Virus record (IMG/VR): IMGVR_UViG_3300029309_000121
Span: 1 to 36,575 of that record
Direction: 5' to 3' (one strand)
Source of the DNA: a virus
DNA length: 36,575 nucleotides
The stretch's first letter is position 1; every line of letters begins with the position of its first letter. Below the pieces are notes generated by a model, which did not search any database, was not told where the DNA came from, and saw only the letters and a program-made list of their open reading frames with translations. Both the position numbers and the translations under genes were made by a program. Positions 7,435 through 16,954 of this stretch are shown piece by piece.

Positions 7435-10400
7435 TTAAACACCTTTACCATATCCTACAGCCGAAAAAGTAAAAGATCTATCAACAAAACTTGAACCATT
7501 TTTAATATTTATAGTAAATTGTTTACCTGCATTTGAATCAGTAGGTTGACTTATTGTAAAAAAATCTCCTGACTGAGCATCTTCAATAGTGATACCTATA
7601 CTCGGCATAAAAGCTCTCAATCCTCCTAAATCTGACGTTCCAACAAAAAATGGAGAGGCAAAAGTAACTGTTTTTGCCGATGTTCCTGATTGCTGTGGTG
7701 CAGAAGAGGTGCTATTACCTGCCTGATAATTTTGTTCGGTTCTTGATTGAAATAAAGCAGTAAAACCAGCTTGTTGCACATTAATATTTTGGCCAATATT
7801 TCCTGTTTCTAAAATTAATCTAAATTTAAATCTACGGCCTTTGTAATTACCATTAGCAAAATTATTATATGAACTAAAAGACCCTGATGCTGCTTGAGAG
7901 GTAGCTACTTGGACCTGACAGTTAACATCATCTGCTGCTGCACCATCAAAATTACCATCAGTTGCATAATCATCCCAAAAAGACCCTGTTGGTATTAATG
8001 TCTCTATATCAGTTCCTATATTAAAACCAACAGCTTGCATTCTCCTTTTCAAATCAAGTGAAAAAACAGCACCAAGATCAATAACAGATGCAAATTCGTA
8101 TAAACCTCTTTTACCTCGATCAACTGTAACATTTCCACTCGTATTTTTACTCTGTAAAGATGTAACAGTAAAGGTATTTGCATTCGGAACAGATGCAATC
8201 ACATAATCTTTGCTTACTGATTGACCAGAGTTAAAATTAAATCTTAATCTTTCGCCAACTGATAAACCATGAGAATTTATAGTGCAAGTTATTGTAGATC
8301 CTGCGACACCACTACCAACTGGATTAGCGTCATCTTGAACATAAGTACCTGTTATTGTTGCGGCTGGATCTGTAAGTTTTAAAGCACTATTAGCAAAAGT
8401 CGTATTTATTTTCGTTCCATTAAAATTATTATCTTCTTCTTTTTGTTCAAGAATAGTTTGTGTATCAATAAGATCAGGTAAATCTACTATAATACTTGTT
8501 TCTCCTGTACTAAAATTTCCGTTATCATCTTGAAATTTCAAAATATATTCTCCTTCTAAATTAGCAATTATTGCTTCTGTAGTATTACCAGCTAAAGCTG
8601 TTACTAAGTCAACAGAATTTTGAAAAGAACCAGTACCATCAGTTTTATTACTATGTCTTACATATACACGACCACCATGAAGCACATCAGCATCAATAGC
8701 TTTATCCCATCTAAGTCTTACAAGTTTATTTGTGATAGGTTCTAAAGTTAAATTTTCTACATCAGATGGAGGTTCGCTTTTTCCTACTGCATTAAAAGTT
8801 AAATCAGATGAAGTAGAAGATAATTTTAATCCAGAATTATATGAAAAAACTTTAAACTCATATTCACCAGCTTCAGTATTTAAAATTTCAAAATCAGGTC
8901 TGACTACAACTTCATTATTCCAATTAGTCTTATTAAATCTGTATTGAACAAGATATTGAACAACTCCTGTTTCAGGTTTCCAAGATAATGTTAATTTTGA
9001 AACTGCTAAAGCATTTATAACAACAATACTTTCAACTGCTGCTAAGTTTGAGGGAGGATTTTTAGGTGCATTTAATAAAGAAATATTTCTCTGAGGTAAA
9101 CTTATACCTTGCTCTATATTGTTATATTTAGCATCTATATAAGTTAATGCTGTAATAGTAAAATTTATTCCATCTTTTTCCTCTACTGTTATAACTCTAA
9201 AAGTTTGTGACTCTAAGTCTGAACTTTCAATTAGCCATATAGAATTTGAATTAGGTGCAACAGAAAAAGCAGAACTTACATTAATAACATTGCTCGAAAT
9301 AGTACTAATATCTCTAGTTTCTAAAGAACCATCAGGTAAAATAACGCTACATTTTTTACTGGTCCCAGTGAAAGAATCTAAATCTTTAACATTATCTACT
9401 GTTATAGCAGTCGTTGTTGCTGATTTTATACGTCCACTTCGTCTTTTACTTGCTCTTACAGGATCATTTATAGCTATAACACTACCTGGTCTAACAATCG
9501 CTCCAGATTCTATTGATGTAGTAAACGTAACGACCTCAGTCTCACTTTGCTGGCTGAAAAGTATTGCCTTCCCGAGTCTTTGGGCTTGCCCACGAGAAGT
9601 ACACGCAAATGCTTTTATGTCTTTCTTTATTATTCCTAACTTTGCCTGTGCAGCCGTATCCTCTACAACTTCGTAATCTATTTCCCTACTATCCATATTG
9701 AAGTAGCTGACGTTTATGACTGTGTTTCGCTGCTTTAAACTACTACCTGAATAACTGAAACCGCCTTCACCTACATTTGCTAAACTAAATAAATAACTTG
9801 GATCGGTAGGTCTATCTTGTGAGATATTTACAGACCCTTCAGACCAAATAGGAAAACATCTCATAACTCCTGCTAACTCATTAATTAACTTGAAAGCTTC
9901 TGAGGAATTTTGGATATTAACATTACAACTGAATCGAGGTTCTTGACCACCAGCACCGTCATCCACTAATTCATTTGAATATTTACTGGCAGCTACAAAA
10001 CTAAACAAATCAAGATCAGCGTCTTTAATATGAGTTCCAAATCCATATCTTTCAGTAGTCAGAAGATCAAGCAAAATTAAAGAAGGACATGAACACCATT
10101 GAGCAGCACCCATCGTTCCATTAAAAATATAACCACTTGGATAAACTACTCTTCCTGTTTGTAAGTCAATATTAGGAGTACCAGAATTTGAAGCACCTGC
10201 TCCAGGTATTCTTACCTTTATTCCACGAATACGATAAGCCCTCGAAGGAATGTTATTAAATTGTTCTGAATCAATTCTTATCTGTGCATAAGCACAGTCA
10301 GGATAAGTTTGCTTATCATCAACAATTTCAGTAAGGCTTGTAAAGAAAAATTCGTCTTGTAATAGCTCATCTGTGTCACTAGCTGTAATTCTATTTACCC

Positions 10401-11079
10401 TAACTTCAACAGGAAAAGCTGTTCCAGCAGTAATTTTAGCTCTATCAAGACTTACACGATATTCTTTTTGGTACGCATCAGCAGATCTTCCCTGAATATC
10501 ATCAAAGATTTCTCTAGTAAAATCAGCGTCACCATCATATTTAGTAAGTATTTCTAATTTTACTGAAGCACCGTAAATATTTCCTGCTCTAGTATTTTGT
10601 TGTAAGACAGGAAAAGTTATAGTTACTTTAAAAGCATCAACAGCAGTGTTTGTTATTGAACGTGTAACAGGGCTACCAGAGACTACTTTTACTCCCACAT
10701 TAGAAACTGATTGAGAACCCTCAATACCTGGAATATGAGTTTGATTTGATGTTCCAAAACGAGGAGTGAATACTACATTTTGAAAATTAAACTTTGATGT
10801 TTCAGGATTATTATTATCAGCAGAGGAATCTAAAACTTCAGTATTATCTAAAAATACATCTTTTAACGCTGCATTGTTATACGCTGTAGTTCCTTGTGTT
10901 AATGAAGCTTTTGAAGGAGTAGCAAACCCCTCGATTTCTCCTTCAGAAATTAAATCTTGTAATGATGCAAATTGTTTACTATTTAATGTATCAGGAGTAA
11001 TTATTGGTTTTGGTGGTTTTGGTCCCTTAAATAAATTTAAAAAAGCACCTCTAATAATTTTTTTATTTTTATCCATCAT
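7435..11079 (-). CDS. Tail tip attachment protein (lambda J-like)
   Basis: 1214 residues, close to the size of lambda J. The N-terminus 'GPKPPKPIITPDTLNSKQFA...LISEGEIEGF' is typical of J-family tip proteins. The central part carries hub-like domains, then fibronectin-III-like repeats at about residues 660-840 (for example 'YLVQYRFNKTNWNNEV...AGEYEFKVFSYN'). The C-terminal third is beta-rich and probably species-specific. It forms the distal end of the tail and usually determines receptor choice. It starts ATGATG; the first ATG overlaps the upstream TGA. Confidence 0.9.
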   Translation of the reverse strand: MMDKNKKIIRGAFLNLFKGPKPPKPIITPDTLNSKQFASLQDLISEGEIEGFATPSKASLTQGTTAYNNAALKDVFLDNTEVLDSSADNNNPETSKFNFQNVVFTPRFGTSNQTHIPGIEGSQSVSNVGVKVVSGSPVTRSITNTAVDAFKVTITFPVLQQNTRAGNIYGASVKLEILTKYDGDADFTREIFDDIQGRSADAYQKEYRVSLDRAKITAGTAFPVEVRVNRITASDTDELLQDEFFFTSLTEIVDDKQTYPDCAYAQIRIDSEQFNNIPSRAYRIRGIKVRIPGAGASNSGTPNIDLQTGRVVYPSGYIFNGTMGAAQWCSCPSLILLDLLTTERYGFGTHIKDADLDLFSFVAASKYSNELVDDGAGGQEPRFSCNVNIQNSSEAFKLINELAGVMRCFPIWSEGSVNISQDRPTDPSYLFSLANVGEGGFSYSGSSLKQRNTVINVSYFNMDSREIDYEVVEDTAAQAKLGIIKKDIKAFACTSRGQAQRLGKAILFSQQSETEVVTFTTSIESGAIVRPGSVIAINDPVRASKRRSGRIKSATTTAITVDNVKDLDSFTGTSKKCSVILPDGSLETRDISTISSNVINVSSAFSVAPNSNSIWLIESSDLESQTFRVITVEEKDGINFTITALTYIDAKYNNIEQGISLPQRNISLLNAPKNPPSNLAAVESIVVINALAVSKLTLSWKPETGVVQYLVQYRFNKTNWNNEVVVRPDFEILNTEAGEYEFKVFSYNSGLKLSSTSSDLTFNAVGKSEPPSDVENLTLEPITNKLVRLRWDKAIDADVLHGGRVYVRHSNKTDGTGSFQNSVDLVTALAGNTTEAIIANLEGEYILKFQDDNGNFSTGETSIIVDLPDLIDTQTILEQKEEDNNFNGTKINTTFANSALKLTDPAATITGTYVQDDANPVGSGVAGSTITCTINSHGLSVGERLRFNFNSGQSVSKDYVIASVPNANTFTVTSLQSKNTSGNVTVDRGKRGLYEFASVIDLGAVFSLDLKRRMQAVGFNIGTDIETLIPTGSFWDDYATDGNFDGAAADDVNCQVQVATSQAASGSFSSYNNFANGNYKGRRFKFRLILETGNIGQNINVQQAGFTALFQSRTEQNYQAGNSTSSAPQQSGTSAKTVTFASPFFVGTSDLGGLRAFMPSIGITIEDAQSGDFFTISQPTDSNAGKQFTINIKNGSSFVDRSFTFSAVGYGKGV

Positions 11080-11669
11080 CTTGATACCTGATTAGTGTCA
11101 ACACCTGCTGAAATAAGAACTGATCCGGTTAATATCTCTCCATAAACTATAGGTATTGGTGTTCCTGCTCTTGTTGTGTTTTGAATACCAGAAAAGTTAA
11201 AAGAAATTCTTGGATCGCCCTCCTCTTCTGGATCTTCTGATGAAAATAACATATTATTAACACCAGATAAGAGTAAAAGAGCTCCTATATTACCTACTAT
11301 TGCACTTATTCCAGCACCTCCAGCAAAACCTCCAATACCAAACGTTAAACTTGTACCTCCTGTAGCCACTGCAAGTCCAACTAAAGCTACACCTAAAATA
11401 ATTCTTCTAGTGTTTGGTCCTCCTGCTCCTGATATAGCTGGTACAAAATGTATATCTTGTCTTCCAAGAGGATAATCAATTTCATCTTTATCAATATCAT
11501 AATTACCCACACTTACATGATAACTTTGAAAACTCATATGACTTTCTATACCCTTAAAATTATGTATCAAAAAGCTTACAGCTTTTGCAATACTATCAAC
11601 TTCAACTTCAAATTCTTTATGACCAACAAATTCTGCTAACTTTCCATATAGTTTTATTTTACGAAGCAT
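11076..11669 (-). CDS. Tail assembly protein (lambda I-like)
   Basis: 197 residues. The N-terminal about 75 residues have the ubiquitin-like pattern of lambda tail assembly protein I (IKLYGKLAEFVGHKEFEVEV). A hydrophobic Gly/Ala-rich segment follows at about 90-150, and a conserved C-terminus 'RAGTPIPIVYGEILTGSVLISAG' ends the protein. It lies between the K-like and J-like genes, as in lambda. The family acts in tail tip assembly and is thought not to remain in the mature virion. Confidence 0.85.
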   Translation of the reverse strand: MLRKIKLYGKLAEFVGHKEFEVEVDSIAKAVSFLIHNFKGIESHMSFQSYHVSVGNYDIDKDEIDYPLGRQDIHFVPAISGAGGPNTRRIILGVALVGLAVATGGTSLTFGIGGFAGGAGISAIVGNIGALLLLSGVNNMLFSSEDPEEEGDPRISFNFSGIQNTTRAGTPIPIVYGEILTGSVLISAGVDTNQVSR

Positions 11670-12360
11670 AACGATACCTACCTCCAGTACATTTTAATAA
11701 CCATTCAGAATAAGGTTCTTTACAAGATAGTCTATCGGTTAAATGATGTAATACATCCCCATTTAAAAAAATTGCTACATGATTTAGACCTCGACTACAA
11801 ATAGACATAAAAAGCAAATCACCATTTAAAAGTTTTTCATCAGATCTTAGTTTTCTAAACCCAGTACGCCAAGCACAAGATTCAAACATTGGATTTTTGA
11901 CAAATTCATCATGTGTTAATGGTCTTTCCCAATCTCGTAATTCAATATCTTTTGTTTCTTTGTACCAATCTCTAACTAAAGACCAGCAATCAGTTACACC
12001 CCAAACCCATTGACGACCCAATAAGGGTGCTTTATAACCTGATGGTTCAAGATAACCCCACTCTTCTGTTTTGGGATTAACAATATGCCATGGTAGTCCA
12101 CTGTCTTCACAACTTACTCTATCAGCCTGACTTGGTACAGGTGCAGTTATAGGATGACTATGAATAACAGCAACAATCTCACCTGTCTTATCTGCCTTTA
12201 TATAATCTTCTGGATTTAATATAAACTCTTGATAACTGGTTATAGCCAAATTTTGACAAGGATAATATCTTTTCCTACCCTTAACATTTAACAAAAGACC
12301 AACAGATTCTTTTGGATCTTGGTCTTTAGCATGAAGTAAGGCATCTTTTTTCCAATTCAT
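11659..12360 (-). CDS. Tail tip peptidase: JAB + NlpC/P60 (lambda K-like)
   Basis: 233 residues with two peptidase domains. The N-terminal JAB/MPN domain has Glu18 and the HSHP signature (His67, His69) with Ser77 and Asp80, a complete JAMM zinc site. The C-terminal NlpC/P60 domain begins near residue 115 with the catalytic Cys125 (VTDCWSLVRDWY) and His194 (LNHVAIFLN). In lambda-type phages this tip protein is believed to cut peptidoglycan or process tail proteins during infection. It is the only clear murein-active enzyme in the window. Confidence 0.92.
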   Translation of the reverse strand: MNWKKDALLHAKDQDPKESVGLLLNVKGRKRYYPCQNLAITSYQEFILNPEDYIKADKTGEIVAVIHSHPITAPVPSQADRVSCEDSGLPWHIVNPKTEEWGYLEPSGYKAPLLGRQWVWGVTDCWSLVRDWYKETKDIELRDWERPLTHDEFVKNPMFESCAWRTGFRKLRSDEKLLNGDLLFMSICSRGLNHVAIFLNGDVLHHLTDRLSCKEPYSEWLLKCTGGRYRYAS

Positions 12361-12941
12361 TAATTAAAAGTACCTATAGATGGAAATAGCGAGCGAGTGC
12401 ACTGCCTTTTAGGAGCTTTTACACCTGCAAGATCTAACGCTGCTGCTAATTCAAATTCAACTACCTCTCTATTTTCAGAAGCTTTACGATCTACAATAAA
12501 TATTTGTCTTTTAAATTCTGCTGTAGGGTCTGGTGTCCCAAATGGGTTTGTATTACCTGGGAAATTTACAGCGTCCAAGAATCTAGCCATTGTTCTTATT
12601 CTTGTAAAAATAGCACCAGTAAGATCATTTCCTTTTGTAGTTTGATTAACATCAAGTAATATCGCAGATATTGTTCCAAGTGCGTTACTTGCAATAAGTT
12701 TAGGTCTTGGTAATTGTCCACGTTGATATGCAAAACCATTGGCTTCTACAGGAAATCTAAGATAATTATCACCATCCCAAACTATCTGACCATTTGCATT
12801 TAAATTTGATCCAGAGTGAAATCTATAAACAGTAGTCGAACCATGTAACGAATTATCTAATTGAAGTGTAAAAAGTTCAATAATCGCTGAAGGATTAATC
12901 TTTTGAACTTCACTAAAAACGGGATCATTATTTATGGTCAT
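12360..12941 (-). CDS. Minor tail protein (lambda L-like), short C-terminus
   Basis: 193 residues. The order M-L-K-I-J and the sequence ('IELFTLQL', 'VWDGDNYLRFPVEANGF', 'PRPKLIASNALG') identify the L family, which joins the tail tube to the tip. Lambda L carries a Cys-rich C-terminal region with an Fe-S cluster; here the protein stops soon after a single Cys (KAPKRQCTRS), so that region is missing or reduced. The next gene starts within one base (TAATG), so this ending is not a frameshift artefact that can be seen. Confidence 0.8.
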   Translation of the reverse strand: MTINNDPVFSEVQKINPSAIIELFTLQLDNSLHGSTTVYRFHSGSNLNANGQIVWDGDNYLRFPVEANGFAYQRGQLPRPKLIASNALGTISAILLDVNQTTKGNDLTGAIFTRIRTMARFLDAVNFPGNTNPFGTPDPTAEFKRQIFIVDRKASENREVVEFELAAALDLAGVKAPKRQCTRSLFPSIGTFN

Positions 12942-13297
12942 GGTTCAAATACTTGTCTGAAAGTTGCTTGAATAGTTGCTCTATTTTTAAATGGTATTGA
13001 CTTACTCCATGTTTCGCAGACAAATTTAAATTTAGTAGAATCTTCACCAGGTAAATAGTCAACAGGTAAATCAAAGCTATCACTATCATTTGCACGGGCA
13101 TCAAGAAATGTCTCTATTTGATCTGCTTCTGTCTCTGAAACTTCATAAGTAAAATTAAAAACTTTTGGATTTTGATGTTGTGCTAATCCAAATAAAATTC
13201 TATGCTCGTAACCATCAGCAAAACGAACAATGCGAGTTAATGGTGCAGATCGTTTCTGTTGCCCGTATTTAGGCTTTATAGAGGGAAAGGTAGCCAT
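12938..13297 (-). CDS. Minor tail protein (lambda M-like)
   Basis: 119 residues, matching the M family in size and pattern: 'RIVRFADGYEHRILFGL...NPKVFNFTYEVSETEADQIETFL' and the C-terminal 'ATFRQVFEP'. It lies directly after the tape measure gene, as lambda M does apart from lambda H/M spacing. The family attaches to the tail tip complex during assembly. Four-base overlap with the L-like gene. Confidence 0.85.
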   Translation of the reverse strand: MATFPSIKPKYGQQKRSAPLTRIVRFADGYEHRILFGLAQHQNPKVFNFTYEVSETEADQIETFLDARANDSDSFDLPVDYLPGEDSTKFKFVCETWSKSIPFKNRATIQATFRQVFEP

Positions 13298-15396
13298 TAT
13301 GAAAGTAAACCTCCAGGTCTTTTTTGCTGTACTATTTCAGATTCTACTGCTGCGGAAATAAGACGACCAAGTTCTCTTCCTTGCTGTTCATCACCTTCAA
13401 CATTTGATCCAGAAGCATCTACATTTACTACTACATTTGTAGAACCACCAAGAGCATGATTAGGTGTAATATTTCCTGAAGCACGTGGAGTAAAAATTTC
13501 AGGTCCGCGCTCTCCAACAATATAACTTCCACCTTGTTTTACAGGGCCACCATTTGCTCTTTCACCAAAAATTCCACCTAAAACATTAGAAAAGAAACCA
13601 CCACCACCAGATTTTTTATTTTTAAATATTGAACTGCCTATGGAATCAAATAAATTATTTAATGCTTTATCCATTAATTTATTTTTTAAATTATTTAAAA
13701 CATTCGTCATTGCTTGACCAAATGTTTGAGTACCATTAATTGCACCTTTAATGCCATCGATAAGACCTGTTCTAATAGTTTGACCTAGTTCTAATGCAGC
13801 TTGATTTTGTTCTCTTAACTTTTGTGTTTGTAAATCCTGTATATCTAAAAGGAAATTTGCATTAGCAGCTTCAAGTGAATCTTTCCTTATTTTTTCATCC
13901 TTTATTTTATTAATTTCTCTTAGTTGATCTGTAAGTTCAAATTTTCTTTCTAAAATTTGCCTGTCAATTTCATCTTCAATTTTTTTAACCTCAATTTGCC
14001 TTCTAAGTGTTTTTAAAATTTTGCTTTGTTCAACACTTTCAAGTGCCTTTTTTGTCATATTTGGGTCAACTTTTGTTTTATCTCTATTCAAAAATGCTAT
14101 AAGTTGATCTTCTTTACTTATATCCTCTTTGTCCTTTTCTGTTGGTTGTGCTGCTTTACTAGCCTCTTTAATTTTTTTTATTAATTTTTCTTGCTCTTCA
14201 ATTTGTCGCATTATTCCTCTTTTGGCATTACCCCTTGCAGTTGTATTTTTTAATTGTGCAAGCGTATTTTCTTCAACAGCAAGTCTTTCATCTAATTGTG
14301 CTTGCGTTCCTTTATCAAGTAATTCTTTTAATTTTTTTTGTTCTTTGTTATGTTTAACAATATCAACAGTAAATTTTGTTATTAAAGCACCAATACCTAA
14401 AATTGCTAAAGTTAAAGGCCCACCCATTACAGCAGCAACACCTACTGCAATAGTTTTTAATGTAATTAAAGTGCCTACAATAGCTTTTATAACTGGTATT
14501 GCAATAGTTATTGCACCTACAAGAGTCGCTGTAACAACAACAAATGAGGTAATTTCAGGTGGTATTGCATTAATAACAGCAATTAAATTAGTTAAAGAAC
14601 TAGTTGCTAATTTAGTAGCAGGGAGTAATGCTTTACCAATAGTAATTTGAAATTGTTCTATCTCGTTTTGTAAATTTTTAAAAACCTGAGTAGGGTCATT
14701 TTCTAATATTTTTTTTAAATCATCAGCACCACTTTTTCCTAATTTTCGTAAAGCTCTAATAACTACTTCACTTGTAAGTTTTCCTTGTGCAGCTAATTCT
14801 TTTAAATCACCAGTATTTACGTTTAATTCATCTGCTAGTGGTTTTAAAATTAATGGTACTTGTTCTGAAACACTTCTAAATTCATCGCCTGCTAAACGTC
14901 CAGAGCCTAATGCTTGTGCTAATTGCCTGAAAGCATTAGATGCCTCAATAGCTGATGCTCCTCCTAATTTTGCTGCAGTATTAAAACCTATAAAAGTAGT
15001 TTCAATGTCTTGTAAACTAACACCTAATGGTAATAATCTTGCAGTAATATTTGTAACCCCCTCTAATGCTTCAGAAGCACTTATACCAAATAATTCCTGA
15101 CCTTTTGTAGCTATTTTTTGTGCATTAGAAAATTGTCCAGTTGCCTCTGTTAATAATTTTAAACGTAATTCTAATTTTTGAAAATTAGCAGCAGTTGCAA
15201 TTGATCTTCTTCCAAATTCAACTAATCCAACAGCAGCAACAACTTTTGCTAAACCTTTAAAACGTCTTGTAATACCTTTATTTCTTTTTTCTAATACATT
15301 AAAAGATCTACTTAATTTTTTAGTTGCATCATTTACTTTTTTTAGCTTACTACTTGCTTTGTCAACAACATCAATAACAACATTAGCAAAAGCCAT
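13297..15396 (-). CDS. Tail tape measure protein
   Basis: 699 residues. The N-terminal coiled region (about 1-60) is followed by the conserved tape-measure domain (about 100-220; 'SNAFRQLAQALGSGRLAGDEFRSV' region with 'SEQVPLILKPLADEL'). Hydrophobic segments at about 270-350 could cross the host membrane during DNA entry, then a long charged coil to about 560. The C-terminal 'GGSYIVGERGPEIFTP' is characteristic of tape measure ends. Its length should set the tail length: at about 1.5 angstrom per residue roughly 100 nm. It lies downstream of the frameshifted chaperones, as expected. Confidence 0.92.
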   Translation of the reverse strand: MAFANVVIDVVDKASSKLKKVNDATKKLSRSFNVLEKRNKGITRRFKGLAKVVAAVGLVEFGRRSIATAANFQKLELRLKLLTEATGQFSNAQKIATKGQELFGISASEALEGVTNITARLLPLGVSLQDIETTFIGFNTAAKLGGASAIEASNAFRQLAQALGSGRLAGDEFRSVSEQVPLILKPLADELNVNTGDLKELAAQGKLTSEVVIRALRKLGKSGADDLKKILENDPTQVFKNLQNEIEQFQITIGKALLPATKLATSSLTNLIAVINAIPPEITSFVVVTATLVGAITIAIPVIKAIVGTLITLKTIAVGVAAVMGGPLTLAILGIGALITKFTVDIVKHNKEQKKLKELLDKGTQAQLDERLAVEENTLAQLKNTTARGNAKRGIMRQIEEQEKLIKKIKEASKAAQPTEKDKEDISKEDQLIAFLNRDKTKVDPNMTKKALESVEQSKILKTLRRQIEVKKIEDEIDRQILERKFELTDQLREINKIKDEKIRKDSLEAANANFLLDIQDLQTQKLREQNQAALELGQTIRTGLIDGIKGAINGTQTFGQAMTNVLNNLKNKLMDKALNNLFDSIGSSIFKNKKSGGGGFFSNVLGGIFGERANGGPVKQGGSYIVGERGPEIFTPRASGNITPNHALGGSTNVVVNVDASGSNVEGDEQQGRELGRLISAAVESEIVQQKRPGGLLS

Positions 15397-15422
15397 AAAT
15401 ACTTTTTTTTATTAGTTTACAC

Positions 15423-15943
15423 TTATTTCTTAATTTTATCTAATTCTTCTTTTTCATATTCGTTTTTTACCTCATAATAAGCAGCCCAATACAAAAACTC
15501 GGCTTGTGATAACTCTTGACGTAGCCTGCTTACTGTCATTTTTAATTCTGTTGCTAGGAAAAACTCAAAATAAAGCCAGCTATCCCCCTTTATTCTTTTT
15601 TTGCTTCGTCTATTTCAATTTCACCACCAAGTTCAAATAAAAATAATTCAATATCATTTAAAACTTTTTCTGGTAATTCTCTTTGTAAACGTACAACATC
15701 ACCAGTTCCAAAAGCTTTTTCACCATTTTCTTTTTCTGCCATGTGGCAAAGCATTTGGGTTGAAACTCTTAAAGCATCATCACTTCCTGCTAATGCTTGA
15801 ACCCTTGTTCTGTCCGACCTTGTTATTGGTTTAAAATATAAATCAATAATTGGTTCGTTATTTGCATTTTTTAATGTAAATTTACGTCTTTCATTTAGAT
15901 CAAATGCACCAATAATGAGGTCAACTGCTCTTTTTTCAGTCAT
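15423..15943 (-). CDS. Tail assembly chaperone GT-like fusion by -1 frameshift
   Basis: The upstream chaperone frame ends GCA AAA AAA GAA TAA. Its seven-A run (15596-15602) is a canonical A-AAA-AAA slippery heptamer in the right phase. After a -1 slip the frame continues for 57 residues (RIKGDSWLYFEFFLATELKM, then ...TVSRLRQELSQAEFLYWAAYYE...) to a TAA at 15423-15425, giving a 173-residue fusion. The extension, its size and the position just before the tape measure gene all match lambda G/GT, where the fusion coats the tape measure protein during tail assembly. The frameshift is inferred from sequence. Confidence 0.85.
15590..15943 (-). CDS. Tail assembly chaperone (lambda G-like)
   Basis: 117 residues, the unshifted product. 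'LIIGAFDLNERRKFTLKN' and 'LYFKPITRSDRTRVQALAG' are typical of tail chaperones between the major tail protein and the tape measure. The C-terminus is acidic then Lys-rich (IEIDEAKKE) because it runs through the slippery site. Most ribosomes should stop here; a minority should make the longer fusion. Confidence 0.85.
   Translation of the reverse strand: MTEKRAVDLIIGAFDLNERRKFTLKNANNEPIIDLYFKPITRSDRTRVQALAGSDDALRVSTQMLCHMAEKENGEKAFGTGDVVRLQRELPEKVLNDIELFLFELGGEIEIDEAKKE
15596..15602 (-). promoter_or_regulatory. -1 ribosomal frameshift slippery site
   Basis: Seven A on the minus strand, read in frame as (GC)A AAA AAA. The zero-frame stop lies one codon further on. A G-rich stretch follows at once and might pair to stimulate slippage, but I could not establish a firm hairpin. 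Confidence 0.8.
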
Positions 15944-15946
15944 AAA

Positions 15947-16363
15947 TTAAATTGCAAAGGTAACTGGACCACTTACTTGAAAGTTTACTGTTTGAGTTGT
16001 AAGTTCACCAACGGTAGAAGCTGCACCTACTCCAGTAACAATTCCATTAAAAGAATATTTTTTAGCACCCGAAGTATCTAAAAATAAATTAAATGATGCA
16101 TCAGCTGGATCTTCACTTGTATTTATATCTGCTAAAAGTTCAGCAACCGCATCTCCTGAAGTAGCTGTATATTGAACTTCAATAGTTCCAGTAGCACTTT
16201 TTAAACTACCAACATATTTTCTTGACACGTCACCGTGAGCAGTACATTCAAGAACATCTTTAGTTAAATCGAGAGTCCATGCTGTAGTACCAACAACAGC
16301 AGATACTGATCCTGATCCATTATCAAATGAAACTGAACCTTCCTCTCCGCGAACATTTGCCAT
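15947..16363 (-). CDS. Major tail (tube) protein
   Basis: 138 residues, Ser/Thr/Gly/Val-rich beta protein. 'TAWTLDLTKDVLECTAHGDVSRKYVGSLKSATG...IEVQYT' matches the tail tube fold pattern of siphovirus major tail proteins, and the gene lies just before the G/GT chaperones. It should polymerise as stacked hexamers around the tape measure protein. Shorter than lambda V because it has no C-terminal Ig-like domain. Confidence 0.85.
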   Translation of the reverse strand: MANVRGEEGSVSFDNGSGSVSAVVGTTAWTLDLTKDVLECTAHGDVSRKYVGSLKSATGTIEVQYTATSGDAVAELLADINTSEDPADASFNLFLDTSGAKKYSFNGIVTGVGAASTVGELTTQTVNFQVSGPVTFAI

Positions 16364-16388
16364 AATGAAAAAGAAATTTAATTATAGT

Positions 16389-16532
16389 TTATCCTTTTTT
16401 TTGATTTTTTTCTACTTTTTCAATTTTTTTTCTTGCTAAAGCTGATTGACAGCGTGAATCCCATAAATTAGGATTTCTTTTCCCTTTTACTTGCTCAATA
16501 ATATCAAGCATTTGTTCAGTAACTTCAATCAT
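16389..16532 (-). CDS. Small basic protein beside the major tail gene
   Basis: 47 residues (MIEVTEQMLDIIEQVKGKRN and a Lys/Glu-rich end ...KIEKVEKNQKKG). Its ATG overlaps the stop codon of the tail terminator gene (ATGA), and it fills the otherwise empty interval before the major tail gene, which supports it as real. Helical and charged with a single Cys; no family recognised. It may be a tail assembly accessory. Confidence 0.65.
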   Translation of the reverse strand: MIEVTEQMLDIIEQVKGKRNPNLWDSRCQSALARKKIEKVEKNQKKG

Positions 16533-16954
16533 AAGTTTTCAAAAATTTCAAAAGGTATTGACATTACAGATTGAACAAAACCTTCAGGTGCTGCATTTTC
16601 AACAATTACTGGACCTGTAGCTGGATCAAAAAAAATGTCGTTTAGTTTGACTCTATTGTATAAATCTTTAATTCTTTTGGCTAGTGTAAAATTAGTGCCT
16701 GTACCAACTCCTATTTTTGTAAATATATTAAAAGTTATCAAACCAGTTAAATTATTTGTACTATTTGAGGTTCCTCCTAAAGTTATATATTCACTTCCAG
16801 TAAATTCAATTAAACATTGAACAAAATTTTTACCTGGACTAGGGTTAAAAGGCTGATTATTAAAAACTACTTGAGTAGGTGGTGTTTTTTGTAATTCATC
16901 AATTAGTCGCTGTTCTATATCTTTTCGAATTGTATTTAAATTTAAAGCAGCCAT
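16529..16954 (-). CDS. Tail terminator / completion protein (DUF4128-like)
   Basis: 141 residues. The pattern 'IRKDIEQRLIDELQKTPPTQVVFNNQPFNP' at the start and 'VQSVMSIPFEIFENL' at the end resembles DUF4128/lambda U-type tail terminators, which cap the tail tube and bind the head-closure complex. Its position between the gp10-like protein and the major tail gene fits. One-base overlap (TAATG) with the upstream gene. Confidence 0.75.
   Translation of the reverse strand: MAALNLNTIRKDIEQRLIDELQKTPPTQVVFNNQPFNPSPGKNFVQCLIEFTGSEYITLGGTSNSTNNLTGLITFNIFTKIGVGTGTNFTLAKRIKDLYNRVKLNDIFFDPATGPVIVENAAPEGFVQSVMSIPFEIFENL

Noticed and set aside
14129-14650. Long plus-strand ORF of 173 codons opposite the tape measure gene
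   Set aside because: It is the antisense of a strongly supported gene with no start signal and a composition typical of mirrored helix-rich sequence. The same holds for other plus-strand ORFs opposite the fibre, tip and chaperone genes.
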